From CAZFZT01 sp964523675 (GTDB taxonomy: Bacteria; Planctomycetota; Phycisphaerae; Phycisphaerales; SM1A02), in assembly GCA_964523675.1 (NCBI GenBank), contig CAZFZT010000020.1:1-43006 (forward strand): a DNA stretch of 43,006 bases, in the 5' to 3' direction. Of the stretch, positions 8,780 to 17,923 are shown one piece after another (the stretch's first letter is position 1; each line of letters begins with the position of its first letter). The notes under the pieces were generated by a model. It ran no database searches. It was given only the letters and a program-made list of their open reading frames with translations, and was not told the origin of the DNA. The translations under genes were made by a program, and so were the position numbers.

Positions 8780-8785
8780 TATGCT
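8780..8785 (+). promoter_or_regulatory. -10-like hexamer of rnr
   Basis: TATGCT ends 11 nt before the ATG at 8797, and no Shine-Dalgarno is visible. A perfect TTGACA at 8763-8768 is only 11 nt upstream, too close for a standard -35, so the pairing is unclear. Confidence 0.35.
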
Positions 8786-8796
8786 TCTGGGAACGC

Positions 8797-11169
8797 ATGG
8801 CACTTCGATACCGGCAGCGCATTCTCGAGCACCTGGCCCACGCGGCTTACAAGCCCGCTCCACTCGATGATATTGCGCGGGATATGCGGGTGACTGATGA
8901 GGATCGGCCTGACTTCGATCAAGCCATGGAGCGTCTGCGCCAGGAAAAGCACCTCGAAATCGGGCGCGATGGCAATGTGCGATTGCCGTCCTATCCCGAT
9001 GAAGTCACCGGTGTCTTTCGCCTCAACCCACGTGGCTTCGGTTTTGTCATTCCCGATCAGCCCTACCGCGAGGGCGATCTCTTTGTGCCGCCAAGTGAGA
9101 CTGGCGGCGCGATCTCTCGCGATCGTGTCAGGGCCAGCGTCTCGCGAGACTCTCGGGGGAAGGGCGGCGGGTTCAATCGGTCAGCGCGATCAGGCGTGAC
9201 CGGATCGATCATTGAGGTGATCGAGCGCGGCCAAGACAATTTCACCGGTGTGCTTGTCAAGGAGCGCGGCAACTGGTTCGTGATTCCGGATGGGCGACTT
9301 CTTCATGACCCGGTCATCATTCGTGATCCCCATGCCAAGAATGCCAAAGAAGGCGATAAGGTCGCGATCGAACTGCTACACTACCCGGAAGAGCGGTATC
9401 ACGCCGAGGGCGTCATCACACAGGTGCTCGGCGAAGCCGGCCGGCCCGATGTGGAAACGCAGGCGGTCATCATCGCCCACGGGCTTCGCACGGAGTTTCC
9501 GGATGAGTGCATCGAACAAGCGCGAAGGGTGACGCGCGAGTTCGAAGTTGACGCTGAAGGGCCGTGGGATGACCGCGAGGTGCTCACCGACGAGTTCATT
9601 TTTACGATCGACCCGCCGGACGCGAAGGATTTCGACGATGCCATCTCAATTGACTATGACGAGCAAGCAGGGGAGTGGACGCTCGGCGTTCATATTGCGG
9701 ATGTTGCGCATTTCATCCCGCAAGGATCACCACTTGATGAAGAAGCTAGAGCACGTGGCAACAGCGTGTACTTGCCACGGCTTGTCATTCCGATGTTGCC
9801 GGAGGTGCTTTCAAACGGCGTGTGTTCCCTGCAGGAGGGGGTGAATCGTTTCACGAAGTCGGCGTTCATCACGTTCGACAGTCGCGGCAAAGTGATTGGG
9901 CAGCGCGTCGCCGGCACTGTGATTCGATCGGTCAAGCGTCTGACCTACCTGGAAGCGCAGGCGATCATCGACGGCAACATGGCCGAGGCGCGCAAGCATG
10001 CTCGCACCGATACCCACTACTCCGACATGCTCGTCGAGAAGCTGCGACTTGCTGATCGTTTGGCGAAGATTCTCCGGGCGAGGCGGCATCGCGATGGCAT
10101 GATCGTCCTGCACCTGCCCGAGGTGGAACTCGTCTTCGATGAAGACGGCCACGTCATCAACGCTGTGCCCGAAGACGATGCGTTTACCCACAAGATCATT
10201 GAGATGTTCATGGTGGAGGCCAATGAAGCGCTGGCGCGGCTGTTCAGCGGGCTCGATCTGCCGATCCTGCGGCGAGTCCATCCTGATCCGTCACACGGCG
10301 ACCTGACGGAGTTGCAGATGTATGCCCGGGCTGCTCAGATTCGCGTGCCGGATGAGCCGACGCGATTCGACCTGCAACGCCTGCTCGATGCCACGCGCGG
10401 CACTTCGGCGGTGCGCGCCATTCACTTCGCGGTGCTCAAGACGCTTTCCAAGGCGTCATACAGCCCGGCAATGATCGGGCACTTCGCACTCGCATCGGAG
10501 CATTACGCGCATTTCACCAGCCCGATCCGTCGGTATCCCGATCTGACGCTGCACCGGGCTTTGCAGGCGTATCTGGAGTTGACCGACAATGGGCGTAAGG
10601 TTGCCGGGGGAAAGAAGCGGAAACAGCTTGCGGAGCGGCTCGCGGCTGATGAGCACGTTCTCGATGAAGGGCAGCTCATTGAGCTCGGTCGACATTGCAG
10701 CGATATGGAAGTCGAAGCGGAGAATGCTGAGCGCGAACTCCGCAGCTTCCTCGTCATGCAGTTCCTTCACGAGCATCACCTCGGCGATGAGTTCCCCGGC
10801 GTCATCACCGGCGTGGTGAATAAGGGCGTCTTCGTTTCGATCGAACAGTTCCTCGTTGAAGGACTTGTCGCCATGAAGGACATGCCCCAGGCCGGCGGGA
10901 AACCCGACCGCTGGCGCGTCGATGAATCGACCGGCCGGGTCGTGGCGCAGCGGAGCGGACTGTCACTTGCGATCGGCGACATCGTAACGGTGCAGATCGT
11001 CGCCATTGATCTGCCCAGCCGCACCATGGATCTGATGATCACAAAAACGCCGCAGCGCACCGCGATTGAGTTCAAGGGAGATCACGCAGTCCGCAAGCCG
11101 AAGAAGCGAACCAAGACCACGAGCAGCAACAAGCGCAGCTCCAAGTCGGGACCGCGGCGACGGCGCTAG
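8797..11169 (+). CDS. rnr: Ribonuclease R (RNB-family 3'-5' exoribonuclease)
   Basis: A 790-residue cytoplasmic exoribonuclease that degrades structured RNA, including rRNA and mRNA, from the 3' end. Seen in order: an N-terminal helix-turn-helix-like region (1-60); cold-shock/OB segments (GVFRLNPRGFGFVIPD; SIIEVIERGQDNFTGVL); the RNB catalytic motif DPPDAKDFDDAISIDYDEQ (about 271-289) with the metal-binding aspartates; HFTSPIRRYPDL (about 571-582), a further family signature; a C-terminal S1 domain (GVITGVVNKGVFVSIEQF); and a Lys/Arg-rich tail (KPKKRTKTT...), typical of RNase R. The full length is standard. ATG 8797 is chosen over 8773 because homologous proteins begin close to the helix-turn-helix and the -10-like TATGCT sits between the two starts. 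Confidence 0.96.
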   Translation: MALRYRQRILEHLAHAAYKPAPLDDIARDMRVTDEDRPDFDQAMERLRQEKHLEIGRDGNVRLPSYPDEVTGVFRLNPRGFGFVIPDQPYREGDLFVPPSETGGAISRDRVRASVSRDSRGKGGGFNRSARSGVTGSIIEVIERGQDNFTGVLVKERGNWFVIPDGRLLHDPVIIRDPHAKNAKEGDKVAIELLHYPEERYHAEGVITQVLGEAGRPDVETQAVIIAHGLRTEFPDECIEQARRVTREFEVDAEGPWDDREVLTDEFIFTIDPPDAKDFDDAISIDYDEQAGEWTLGVHIADVAHFIPQGSPLDEEARARGNSVYLPRLVIPMLPEVLSNGVCSLQEGVNRFTKSAFITFDSRGKVIGQRVAGTVIRSVKRLTYLEAQAIIDGNMAEARKHARTDTHYSDMLVEKLRLADRLAKILRARRHRDGMIVLHLPEVELVFDEDGHVINAVPEDDAFTHKIIEMFMVEANEALARLFSGLDLPILRRVHPDPSHGDLTELQMYARAAQIRVPDEPTRFDLQRLLDATRGTSAVRAIHFAVLKTLSKASYSPAMIGHFALASEHYAHFTSPIRRYPDLTLHRALQAYLELTDNGRKVAGGKKRKQLAERLAADEHVLDEGQLIELGRHCSDMEVEAENAERELRSFLVMQFLHEHHLGDEFPGVITGVVNKGVFVSIEQFLVEGLVAMKDMPQAGGKPDRWRVDESTGRVVAQRSGLSLAIGDIVTVQIVAIDLPSRTMDLMITKTPQRTAIEFKGDHAVRKPKKRTKTTSSNKRSSKSGPRRRR

Positions 11170-11243
11170 CGGCATCAACCTGCCCCCGCCGCTCAAGTCC
11201 ATCTGCCACGGCAGGGGAGGCCGTTTCATGCCACAATACCCCA

Positions 11244-11816
11244 ATGGACAGTCGCGCCCACCTTCTCCAGCGCATCGATGGCTCTTTGGAAGCGGTGCGC
11301 TCGCTTCAGCCGCAGATCGACACGATTGCAGCGCTCGCTGATCGCATCATGGTGTTATTCAACTCCGGCGGTACGCTCTACACCGCGGGCAACGGTGGCT
11401 CCGCAGCCGAGGCGATGCATCTGGCTGAGGAACTCATCGGCCGGTACCGAGGCAATCGTCCTGCTCAGAGAGCCATCTGCCTGAACGCCGACCCGACCGC
11501 ACTCACCTGCATTGCCAACGACTTTGGATATGAGAGCGTTTTCTCGCGCCAATGTGAAGCGCTCCTCATGCCGTGTGATGTCCTACTCGTGCTGAGCACC
11601 TCCGGTCGCAGCCGCAACATCATCAAGGCACTCGAAACAGCGCGCACGAAGAACGCGACAACAATCGGCTTGCTCGGCGGCAATGGCGGTTCCTGCGCCG
11701 CGCTGTGCGACCTAGCCGTCATCATTCCTGGAACTGATTCCGCGAACATCCAGGAAGCCCACCAGGTCGTGATCCATCTTCTTTGCGAGGCGATCGAGAT
11801 GGCAGGGGCCTCCTGA
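11244..11816 (+). CDS. gmhA: SIS-domain phosphosugar isomerase, GmhA/DiaA-like
   Basis: A 190-residue SIS-fold protein. GNGGSAAEAMHLAEEL (about 50-65) and LSTSGRSRNIIKAL (about 116-129) are the phosphosugar-binding loops. DPTALTCIANDFGYESVFSRQ and the C-terminal QEAHQVVIHLLCEAIE match the GmhA/DiaA family. GmhA converts sedoheptulose 7-phosphate to D-glycero-heptose 7-phosphate for heptose synthesis in the outer envelope; DiaA binds DnaA instead. The Gln/His pair in QEAHQ and the conserved Glu of AEEL favour GmhA. No other heptose gene is adjacent, so the assignment rests on motifs only. CACAAT ends 6 nt before the ATG. Confidence 0.88.
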   Translation: MDSRAHLLQRIDGSLEAVRSLQPQIDTIAALADRIMVLFNSGGTLYTAGNGGSAAEAMHLAEELIGRYRGNRPAQRAICLNADPTALTCIANDFGYESVFSRQCEALLMPCDVLLVLSTSGRSRNIIKALETARTKNATTIGLLGGNGGSCAALCDLAVIIPGTDSANIQEAHQVVIHLLCEAIEMAGAS

Positions 11817-11973
11817 ACGCCACGCACCGGCGCACGAGTTGTGGCGTCGCGACACGCGCTGGAACGCCATTTTCGTGAAATATGGACCTCCGCAGCTGCG
11901 TTCGACCCTGACCTGCCCTCTCTCTCGCGCGATACCCGCGCCCTCACCGTTCCTTGCCACCGACGAGTTCACC

Positions 11974-13062
11974 ATGCTTTCACACACTCCGCTCAACGAC
12001 CGCATCGGCCTCGTACTCTCGCGCATCGTCGTGCCGCTCTGGATCCTGGCCGGCGTCGTGTTCAAACTGCATGCCGGCACTGCATCAACGCTCCCGAGCA
12101 ACATCGTGAACGCGGTCAAACCCTATGGCCCCGAGGTGCTGGATGCCACGCTTTACGCGCTCATCGGGCTGGAAATTTTTGCGATCCTCGTGATGGTCTT
12201 CCTTGCCCGGCTGGCCCGCCCGATGGCCATGTTCATGTTGAGTGTATTCGTGCTCATTCTGCTGGGCGAGCTGGCCAAGGGCGCGGAATCGTGTGGATGC
12301 TTTGGAGGCACGGTGCCCGTGAAGCCCTGGCACATGCTTATTGCCGACGGCCTGCTGCTGCTCGGCGTCGTCTTGTTCCGCCCGCCGGTGCAAACCGAGT
12401 GCAGCGGCAGTTGCCCGCGCACAGCTGGAGCATTGATTGGCGCAATGGCGATCGGCCTAGTCGCAAGTTTCACCGTCGGCAACCTGCTGCATGGCGCGTC
12501 CACGCCTGGCGCGCAGTCGGACGACGTTGCCGCTGATTCAGCAGATCAAGAGCAGCCGGGTGATGGCGATGATGCGCAGGTTGAGCAAACGGCGCAACCT
12601 GCGCCGCCGCGCGATCCATATGTCAATGTCTCGCCGAAGGCCGTGCCGCGCAACTGGTATCCACAGAATCTCGATGCCTGGCCGGGCACACCGTGGCGCG
12701 AGATTGAGATCTTTCAGTTCATGCCGCGCTGGCCTGAAGGTCTTGATGAGGGCCTGCACTACGTCGTGTTCTACAGCCGAACGTGCACGCACTGTGAAGA
12801 TATGTTTTACGACGACCTGATCCGGCCGCTGGGTGCGCCGGTCGTTGCCATTCAGATTCCAGCATCACGGACAGAATTGACTGGCGATGGGGCAAACGTC
12901 TGGCCGATGCCGGGCGATCTGGATCCGAACGTGACGCTCATGCAATTGCCGCTCGGCGCGGATTGGTCGCTGATGACGCCGCCGCTTGCGCTGCGCGTCG
13001 AGAACGGCATCGTCCGCTGCGCTCGTGAAGGCGATCATAAGGAGTGCTTTGAGCTTGAATAA
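11974..13062 (+). CDS. MauE/DoxX-like membrane protein with C-terminal thioredoxin-like CxxC domain
   Basis: A 362-residue protein. The N-terminal half has several membrane helices (IVVPLWILAGVVFKL; LDATLYALIGLEIFAILVMVFLA; MAMFMLSVFVLILLGELA; MLIADGLLLLGVVLF) and the SCGCFGG motif typical of MauE/DoxX-type proteins, which serve redox maturation. A Pro/Gln/Ala/Asp-rich linker (about 165-215) leads to a C-terminal domain with FYSRTCTHCEDMFYDDL, a CxxC centre in a thioredoxin-like context. The combination suggests a self-contained thiol transfer system working outside the cytoplasmic membrane (inference). ATG 11974 is preferred over 11839 because it directly precedes the first helix; the upstream part is not protein-like. 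Confidence 0.75.
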   Translation: MLSHTPLNDRIGLVLSRIVVPLWILAGVVFKLHAGTASTLPSNIVNAVKPYGPEVLDATLYALIGLEIFAILVMVFLARLARPMAMFMLSVFVLILLGELAKGAESCGCFGGTVPVKPWHMLIADGLLLLGVVLFRPPVQTECSGSCPRTAGALIGAMAIGLVASFTVGNLLHGASTPGAQSDDVAADSADQEQPGDGDDAQVEQTAQPAPPRDPYVNVSPKAVPRNWYPQNLDAWPGTPWREIEIFQFMPRWPEGLDEGLHYVVFYSRTCTHCEDMFYDDLIRPLGAPVVAIQIPASRTELTGDGANVWPMPGDLDPNVTLMQLPLGADWSLMTPPLALRVENGIVRCAREGDHKECFELE

Positions 13063-13081
13063 AGAGGGAGAGCACTAGCCC

Positions 13082-13136
13082 GGAACCCCGGAACCCCGCA
13101 ACCCCGCCACTTCGCCCCTTCGCCTCTTTGCCCTTG
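13082..13136. repeat. Degenerate 7-8-nt tandem repeat
   Basis: Units GGAACCCC, GGAACCCC, GCAACCCC, GCCACTT, CGCCCCTT, CGCCTCTT and TGCCCTTG lie end to end in the gap between two genes. Each unit differs from its neighbour by one or a few bases, like the other short arrays in this window. Confidence 0.6.
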
Positions 13137-13203
13137 AACCGTGCGGTGAACTTCGCAGGTCGAACCGGCCACGTTTTCTATGGCAACCCGCCCGCCGCTT
13201 TGG

Positions 13204-13209
13204 TACGCT
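13204..13209 (+). promoter_or_regulatory. -10-like hexamer of the zinc-ribbon gene
   Basis: TACGCT ends 8 nt before ATG 13218. No Shine-Dalgarno is present, which is consistent with a leaderless transcript. No convincing -35 is seen. Confidence 0.35.
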
Positions 13210-13217
13210 GGTTGTGT

Positions 13218-13547
13218 ATGCTCAGCAAGGTTCAGACGCTTGATCGCCGGCTTCTCAGTCGTCGCTGCGTGATGTGCGGCTACGACGGGGTTCTGCTGCG
13301 TGGCGGGGCCGCGGAGCGATGTGCCCGTTGTGGTTGCAATCTGATCGAGCGGCCGGCAAGAAGCTACGCAGAGATGGAAGGACTCCTGGGCCAGCCGATG
13401 ACGCTGCATGCGCCGCTCGCCGACCACGACATCGCCGAACTCCCCAGCGAGGAACGCCTGATTCACCGTTGGCTGGCGTTTCTGTTCATCACGATGATCG
13501 GCTTCATCGCGCTGCTGTATCTCACCGCTGCAGCATTCGCCGCGTAA
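13218..13547 (+). CDS. Zinc-ribbon protein with C-terminal membrane helix
   Basis: A 109-residue protein. The N-terminal part has two CxxC pairs (CVMCGYDG at about 18-25 and CARCGCN at about 36-42), which form a zinc ribbon. A charged middle follows, with a C-terminal membrane helix (WLAFLFITMIGFIALLYLTAAAFAA). The layout CxxCGYD...CxxCG plus one or more membrane helices is common in planctomycete proteins of unknown function. ATG 13218 is chosen because TACGCT ends 8 nt upstream and the preceding in-frame stretch (from 13128) overlaps a simple repeat region. Its role is unknown. It is probably an integral protein with the ribbon in the cytoplasm. Confidence 0.72.
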   Translation: MLSKVQTLDRRLLSRRCVMCGYDGVLLRGGAAERCARCGCNLIERPARSYAEMEGLLGQPMTLHAPLADHDIAELPSEERLIHRWLAFLFITMIGFIALLYLTAAAFAA

Positions 13548-13567
13548 CAGCCGCAAGTGGCCGCCGC

Positions 13568-16492
13568 TCATCCCCAGTTCGCAAGGAGGATCAGCAGGTC
13601 GCTGACGCCTACAGCATCGTTTTTATCGAGGTCAGCGAGGCACTCTGACGGATCGGCGCACGTGCCCCACGTGCCGAGCAGGATGAGCAGGTCAGGCACG
13701 CCGACAGAGCCGTCGCCGGTGAGATCGCCCGGCACCTGCGGTTCGGTGACGGTGAGCGTCACGCTTGAATCGGTGTAGTCAATCTCGACGTTCGTCGCGC
13801 CGGTGATGGACTCGAATGCACCGGTGATTGTGCCGTTGACCGCTGTGATAATCGTGAATTGCTCGCCCACGGCCGGCTCAAACGCATCGAGAAACGAAAC
13901 GTGCAGCGTTCCGGCAAGCGCGATGTCGCCGGTGACGGTGAGATGATCGTGCAGATCAATCGGCGTGAGGCCGGCGAGTTCCATTTCGATGCCTGAGGTT
14001 GCGTGACAGACAAGATCGCCGGTGAGGTTGAACGGACCGGGTGCGCCTTCGCCGCCGGGGCGGATGATGCCGTGGTTGTTGACGGTGGTGGCGATGAAGC
14101 CGCCGTCCCCGGAGCCGCCGGCCGTGCCCCCATCGCCTTCGGTTGCTGCTGACTGCTGCATGACGGCGCCTTCGCTATTGTCGATGGTGCCATTGACCTT
14201 AAGCGTTCCACCGCCGCCGCACTCAAGGTTCCCGAAGTTGAAAAGCGTTCCGCCAGGAGCGCTGCATGTGCTTTGCCCCTGATTCTCAACTTGTAATGTT
14301 CCGTTGTTTTGGATGAGATGGTTGGTAAGGGCGTCCCACACCGCGCCGCTCTCCAGAGTGATGGACGCAGCCGAGTTCGTCGCGGTGATGGCCCCGGGCG
14401 TGATCAACCTCGCATCGGAACGCACGCGCCATGTTCCGCCGAAAAGCACGCCGTCGGTGAAGTTCGTCGGCGGAACTTTGAGGTCAAGCCATCCCTCCTG
14501 AACATCTATCGTCCCTTCATTCGTCACGGGCGGCCAAATGTTGGTCGTCCCGCCACCGGTCTTGATGATCGATCCTGCGCCTTTGTTGAGAATGTTGCCT
14601 GGCGAGGCGCCGGCGGCGACCGTGCCGCCTGTGAATGTCAGATGGTGAGCGTTGGTCAACAAGCCGCCGTCGATCGTGAATGACGTCGCGAACATCTCCT
14701 CTTCAGTATGCAACCGACCTGTCAGTAACTTCGCGGCAGGGGCAATTCCAATCACATTGAATATTCCAAAGTTGCTGACGCCGCCGTCGCCAAGGGCGCC
14801 CGCCGCAATGGTCCCGCCACTCCATGTCATGTGGCCATCGGGCAGGTTTACGAACTCGCCGACACCCGCCATCAATCCGTTTTCAAAGTGGAATGCCCCC
14901 GGTTGGTGCGTCCGGGATTCCGCTGCCTGGGTGGACACCAAATGAAATGTTGCGCCGTCTAGCCGCACATCGCCGGACCCGTCGAAGCCAACCTTCGTCC
15001 ATTGATACTCCCCTTGGCTGAACCGGCAGGTAGCCGACTCGTGAATGTGAAAGAGCGCATCCGATATGACGAAGGGGGAGGTTCCACCGCCGCCGCGAAA
15101 ATCCAGCGTGCCCTGCTCGATCGTCGTGTTGCCGGCATTCACATACGTTGTGTAAACATTGGACGATCCAGTACCCGTTTTCACAACTTTCCCCGTTTCG
15201 TGATTTCCGAAGAACGAGCGGTCGGACGAGTTGAGGTCGCCCGAGGCGATCGTCCACAGACCACCGTTCTGGTTGTTGACGTCCCCGGCATTGATGGCGA
15301 GACTCGCTGATTGAGCGACCGTACCGTAATTGTAGAGGGTTGCATTTAGCTCTTGTCCGTTCGACACCTGGATGAACAACTGGCCACCGGCCTTGTTTGC
15401 TAAACCGCCCTCTTCGTTCGTGCGCGTGATGCGGCCGCCGGTCCACGTCATCAAGCCCTCGTTCACTAGCGCGCCGTCGCATTGCACGCGCGTGCTGCTC
15501 TCATCGCCAATCCACAGACCGAACGTGCCGTTCAGACTCGAAGTAAGGGAGCCGCCGGATTCGATGATCGTTCGATCGAATCGCAGTTGCAGGTTGCCGT
15601 TGCCGCTGGCGGATATCGGCCCGGTGATGCGCACGCCGCTGGGCGTGCCGTTGTCGTCAAACCCCTGAAAAGACATGCTGCCGCCGGACAACTGGTAACT
15701 GCCTGAGGAATGGTTGCCGCCTCGATTGACGTTCAGGGTGCCGGCATTTACCGTGATTGAACCGCCGAGGTTGTCCAGAGGCACCAGCACCGATGTGCTG
15801 CCAAGCGCGTCCTTCACAAGTGATCCAAAGTTCTTGAACACACCGAGCGAGTTTGCAGGGTTGGGGTCACCGAGCATCCCGTTGGCGCGCCACGTCCCCG
15901 AATTGAAAACCTCCGCCGCATTACGAAACTGAAGCGACAGGTCGGCGTGAACAACCGCGTTGTTCATGAGGATCGCGCCGTCGATGATGCGCGGAAGGCC
16001 GGTGCCGATCGGACTGAGATGAAACTCGCCGCCTGCGACCGTGAACGTATTGAAGCCGGCAAGCGTGCCCCGGCTGAAGGTGGTGTTGCCATTGAACGTA
16101 ACCGGCCCGAGAGCCGTGAACACCGGGCCTGAACTGGAGTCGATCTCCACGGATGCAAGTGTCGCCGAGTTGACCGTAAGGTTGTTGTTGATCTTGAGCA
16201 GGCCCTGGACCTGCAGCGTCCCCACTTCCACTGGATTGATCATGCTCACGGTGAATCCGCGCGGGATGATCGCCGTGTCCATGAAGCTCATATTGCACGT
16301 CGCGGGATCCCAGTTGAAGACCTGGCACGGCGGCGGGTTGTCGCACTCCTCCGGGTCGATCCAGATGCTCCCGCTTCCACATCCGCCGCCGATCCACTCG
16401 TAGGTCGTGCCCTGCCCCAGTGCGTGTCCGGTGAACGTTGCAAATACGCAGATCGTCGCAGAGGACAATTGCACTCGACGATTGTATTTCAT
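13568..16492 (-). CDS. Large secreted beta-strand-rich protein with C-terminal dockerin-like domain
   Basis: A 974-residue protein with a clear signal peptide (MKYNRRVQLSSATICVFATFTGHALGQG, cleavage likely after ALG or GQG). The body consists of repeated Gly/Asn/Thr-rich segments of autotransporter-like or polysaccharide-lyase-like beta-helix style (VNAGTLNVNRGG; TTIEQGTLDFRGGG; VINEGTIDVQEG type), suggesting a long beta-solenoid outside the cell. The C-terminus has two intact dockerin-type calcium loops, DLTGDGSVGVPDLLILL and DLDKNDAVGVSDLLILL. A GGAGG 6 nt before ATG supports the start. The dockerin may mediate attachment or sorting. No cohesin is seen here, and the partner is unknown. It converges with the zinc-ribbon gene. 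Confidence 0.85.
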   Translation of the reverse strand: MKYNRRVQLSSATICVFATFTGHALGQGTTYEWIGGGCGSGSIWIDPEECDNPPPCQVFNWDPATCNMSFMDTAIIPRGFTVSMINPVEVGTLQVQGLLKINNNLTVNSATLASVEIDSSSGPVFTALGPVTFNGNTTFSRGTLAGFNTFTVAGGEFHLSPIGTGLPRIIDGAILMNNAVVHADLSLQFRNAAEVFNSGTWRANGMLGDPNPANSLGVFKNFGSLVKDALGSTSVLVPLDNLGGSITVNAGTLNVNRGGNHSSGSYQLSGGSMSFQGFDDNGTPSGVRITGPISASGNGNLQLRFDRTIIESGGSLTSSLNGTFGLWIGDESSTRVQCDGALVNEGLMTWTGGRITRTNEEGGLANKAGGQLFIQVSNGQELNATLYNYGTVAQSASLAINAGDVNNQNGGLWTIASGDLNSSDRSFFGNHETGKVVKTGTGSSNVYTTYVNAGNTTIEQGTLDFRGGGGTSPFVISDALFHIHESATCRFSQGEYQWTKVGFDGSGDVRLDGATFHLVSTQAAESRTHQPGAFHFENGLMAGVGEFVNLPDGHMTWSGGTIAAGALGDGGVSNFGIFNVIGIAPAAKLLTGRLHTEEEMFATSFTIDGGLLTNAHHLTFTGGTVAAGASPGNILNKGAGSIIKTGGGTTNIWPPVTNEGTIDVQEGWLDLKVPPTNFTDGVLFGGTWRVRSDARLITPGAITATNSAASITLESGAVWDALTNHLIQNNGTLQVENQGQSTCSAPGGTLFNFGNLECGGGGTLKVNGTIDNSEGAVMQQSAATEGDGGTAGGSGDGGFIATTVNNHGIIRPGGEGAPGPFNLTGDLVCHATSGIEMELAGLTPIDLHDHLTVTGDIALAGTLHVSFLDAFEPAVGEQFTIITAVNGTITGAFESITGATNVEIDYTDSSVTLTVTEPQVPGDLTGDGSVGVPDLLILLGTWGTCADPSECLADLDKNDAVGVSDLLILLANWG

Positions 16493-16704
16493 GTCAGTCC
16501 TCCACTGATGCTCATGCCATCGCGCAGCGTCGCCTCGAGACGATCATTTCTCCACCATGGAGCATGAGCTTGCGGCTCGGCTCAGCCAGCAATGCTGCCC
16601 TCAGCATACCCTCCGCGCAGCGCATTGCAAGACAATAGTGTCGTCTGTCCTGTATCTGACCCGTGACGGCGACTTCGCATCCGATTGAGGATGCTCCAAG
16701 CTGT

Positions 16705-16710
16705 TACACT
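16705..16710 (+). promoter_or_regulatory. -10-like hexamer of the phosphoesterase gene
   Basis: TACACT ends 6 nt before the GTG at 16717. A TTGAGG lies at 16685-16690, but with only 14 nt spacing. Confidence 0.35.
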
Positions 16711-16716
16711 CCGCTC

Positions 16717-17214
16717 GTGCCGGCTCATCCGCTTATCGGCATCCTCAGCGACTCGCACGGCCGTGCAGCGATCACCGGCCGGGCCGTTGCTGCGCTCAAG
16801 GAGCGCGGCTGCTCCATCGTGATTCACCTTGGGGACATCGAGACCGAAACCGTCATCGACGAACTGGTAGGGGCAGCGCCGCAGGTCCATCTTGTTTTCG
16901 GAAACTGCGATCTGGAGGAAGATGAACTCGCCCGCTACGCCGGAAGTATGGACCTGCACGTGGATCACCCCCTTGGCCGAGTCACCGTGGGCGGCAAGGA
17001 AATCGCCTTCACCCATGGCCACCTGGATCGGCTGATGGAGGAGGCCATCCAATCGGGCGTCCATTACCTCCTGCACGGCCATACCCATGAGGTCCGGAAT
17101 GAGAGAGTCGGCCCGACGCGCATCATCAATCCCGGCGCGTTGTTTCGGGCTCGCCGATATACTGCCGCTGTCCTCAATCCATCGAACGACACGGTGGAGT
17201 TCATCGATGTTTGA
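16717..17214 (+). CDS. YfcE/MJ0936-type metallophosphoesterase
   Basis: A 165-residue calcineurin-like phosphoesterase with the full motif set: GILSDSHGR (metal ligands D and H), HLGDIE, FGNCD (N/D), THGH, GHTH and NPGA. YfcE-type enzymes hydrolyse phosphodiesters with two metal ions (Mn preferred in characterised members). The cellular substrate is generally unknown. GTG 16717 (V19 of the longer reading from 16663) is preferred because the family starts a few residues before the SDSH motif and a TACACT hexamer lies 6 nt upstream. The GNAT gene follows on the same strand 41 nt downstream. Confidence 0.88.
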   Translation: MPAHPLIGILSDSHGRAAITGRAVAALKERGCSIVIHLGDIETETVIDELVGAAPQVHLVFGNCDLEEDELARYAGSMDLHVDHPLGRVTVGGKEIAFTHGHLDRLMEEAIQSGVHYLLHGHTHEVRNERVGPTRIINPGALFRARRYTAAVLNPSNDTVEFIDV

Positions 17215-17255
17215 GAGAGAACCCTCGTCGCTCTGATCGCCTAGAAACCGACACC

Positions 17256-17795
17256 ATGCTCGAGAGCGGCTCAACCATCCCAATGTCCGACCTCACGCCC
17301 TCCAACTTCGATGTCGAGAAGGTGGAGATTCGCCTTGCCATGGATGCCGATCAGCCGGCGATCGTCGAGCTTTTTCACGAAGGGCTGGCTGAGGGGCAGT
17401 TGCGGGAAAACGACACCGGGGCGGATATCGACAACCTGCGCGAGGCCTACTTTGGCGATGAGGGGCAGAGCGGCTTCTGGGTCGCACAGTTCGGGGAGGA
17501 GATCATCGGCATGGTCGGCGTGCAGAAGACGGCCGACAATGCGGCGGAGATTCGCCGGCTGCGCGTGCGGGAGCCCTACCGCCGTCGTGGCGTAGCGACC
17601 CGGCTGATGGAGCAGGCGCTCTCGTTCTGCCAGCGGCACGGCTACCTCAAGGTCGTTCTCGATGTGCGAATCGAGCGCGGGCCGGCGATCGCCCTGTTCG
17701 AGAACTTCAACTTCAAGCACGCTCGAACACGGGAAATCGACGGCCGCAAATTGCTCGACTTCTACGTCGATCTTTACCGTGAGCCGGGCTTATAG
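17256..17795 (+). CDS. GNAT-family N-acetyltransferase
   Basis: A 179-residue acetyl-CoA-dependent acetyltransferase. The fold is recognisable from IRLAMDADQPAIVELF (first strand and helix), GFWVAQFGEEIIGMVGVQ (central strands), the acetyl-CoA pyrophosphate-binding loop LRVREPYRRRGVATRLMEQALSF (R/Q-x-x-G-x-A) and the C-terminal ALFENFNFKHARTREI motif. The substrate cannot be deduced. The start is uncertain: ATG 17256 or ATG 17283, or a TTG at 17211 overlapping the previous stop. It is probably co-transcribed with the upstream phosphoesterase. Confidence 0.85.
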   Translation: MLESGSTIPMSDLTPSNFDVEKVEIRLAMDADQPAIVELFHEGLAEGQLRENDTGADIDNLREAYFGDEGQSGFWVAQFGEEIIGMVGVQKTADNAAEIRRLRVREPYRRRGVATRLMEQALSFCQRHGYLKVVLDVRIERGPAIALFENFNFKHARTREIDGRKLLDFYVDLYREPGL

Positions 17796-17853
17796 ATCGC
17801 CCCAGCGCAGGGCTCTGCACTCGCTGCGTCTCGCTCGGCTCCGCCCCTGCTCC

Positions 17854-17882
17854 TTGATCGGCTGGACCCATACCGATAGACT
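17854..17882 (+). promoter_or_regulatory. Promoter of the tRNA cluster
   Basis: TTGATC (17854-17859) is followed by a 17-nt spacer and TAGACT (17877-17882), the best standard sigma-70 arrangement in the window. It lies 41 nt before tRNA-Tyr. Confidence 0.6.
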
Positions 17883-17923
17883 TCCCGTCCCTCATTTGGG
17901 CAATGACAATTGAAGAGCCGACA

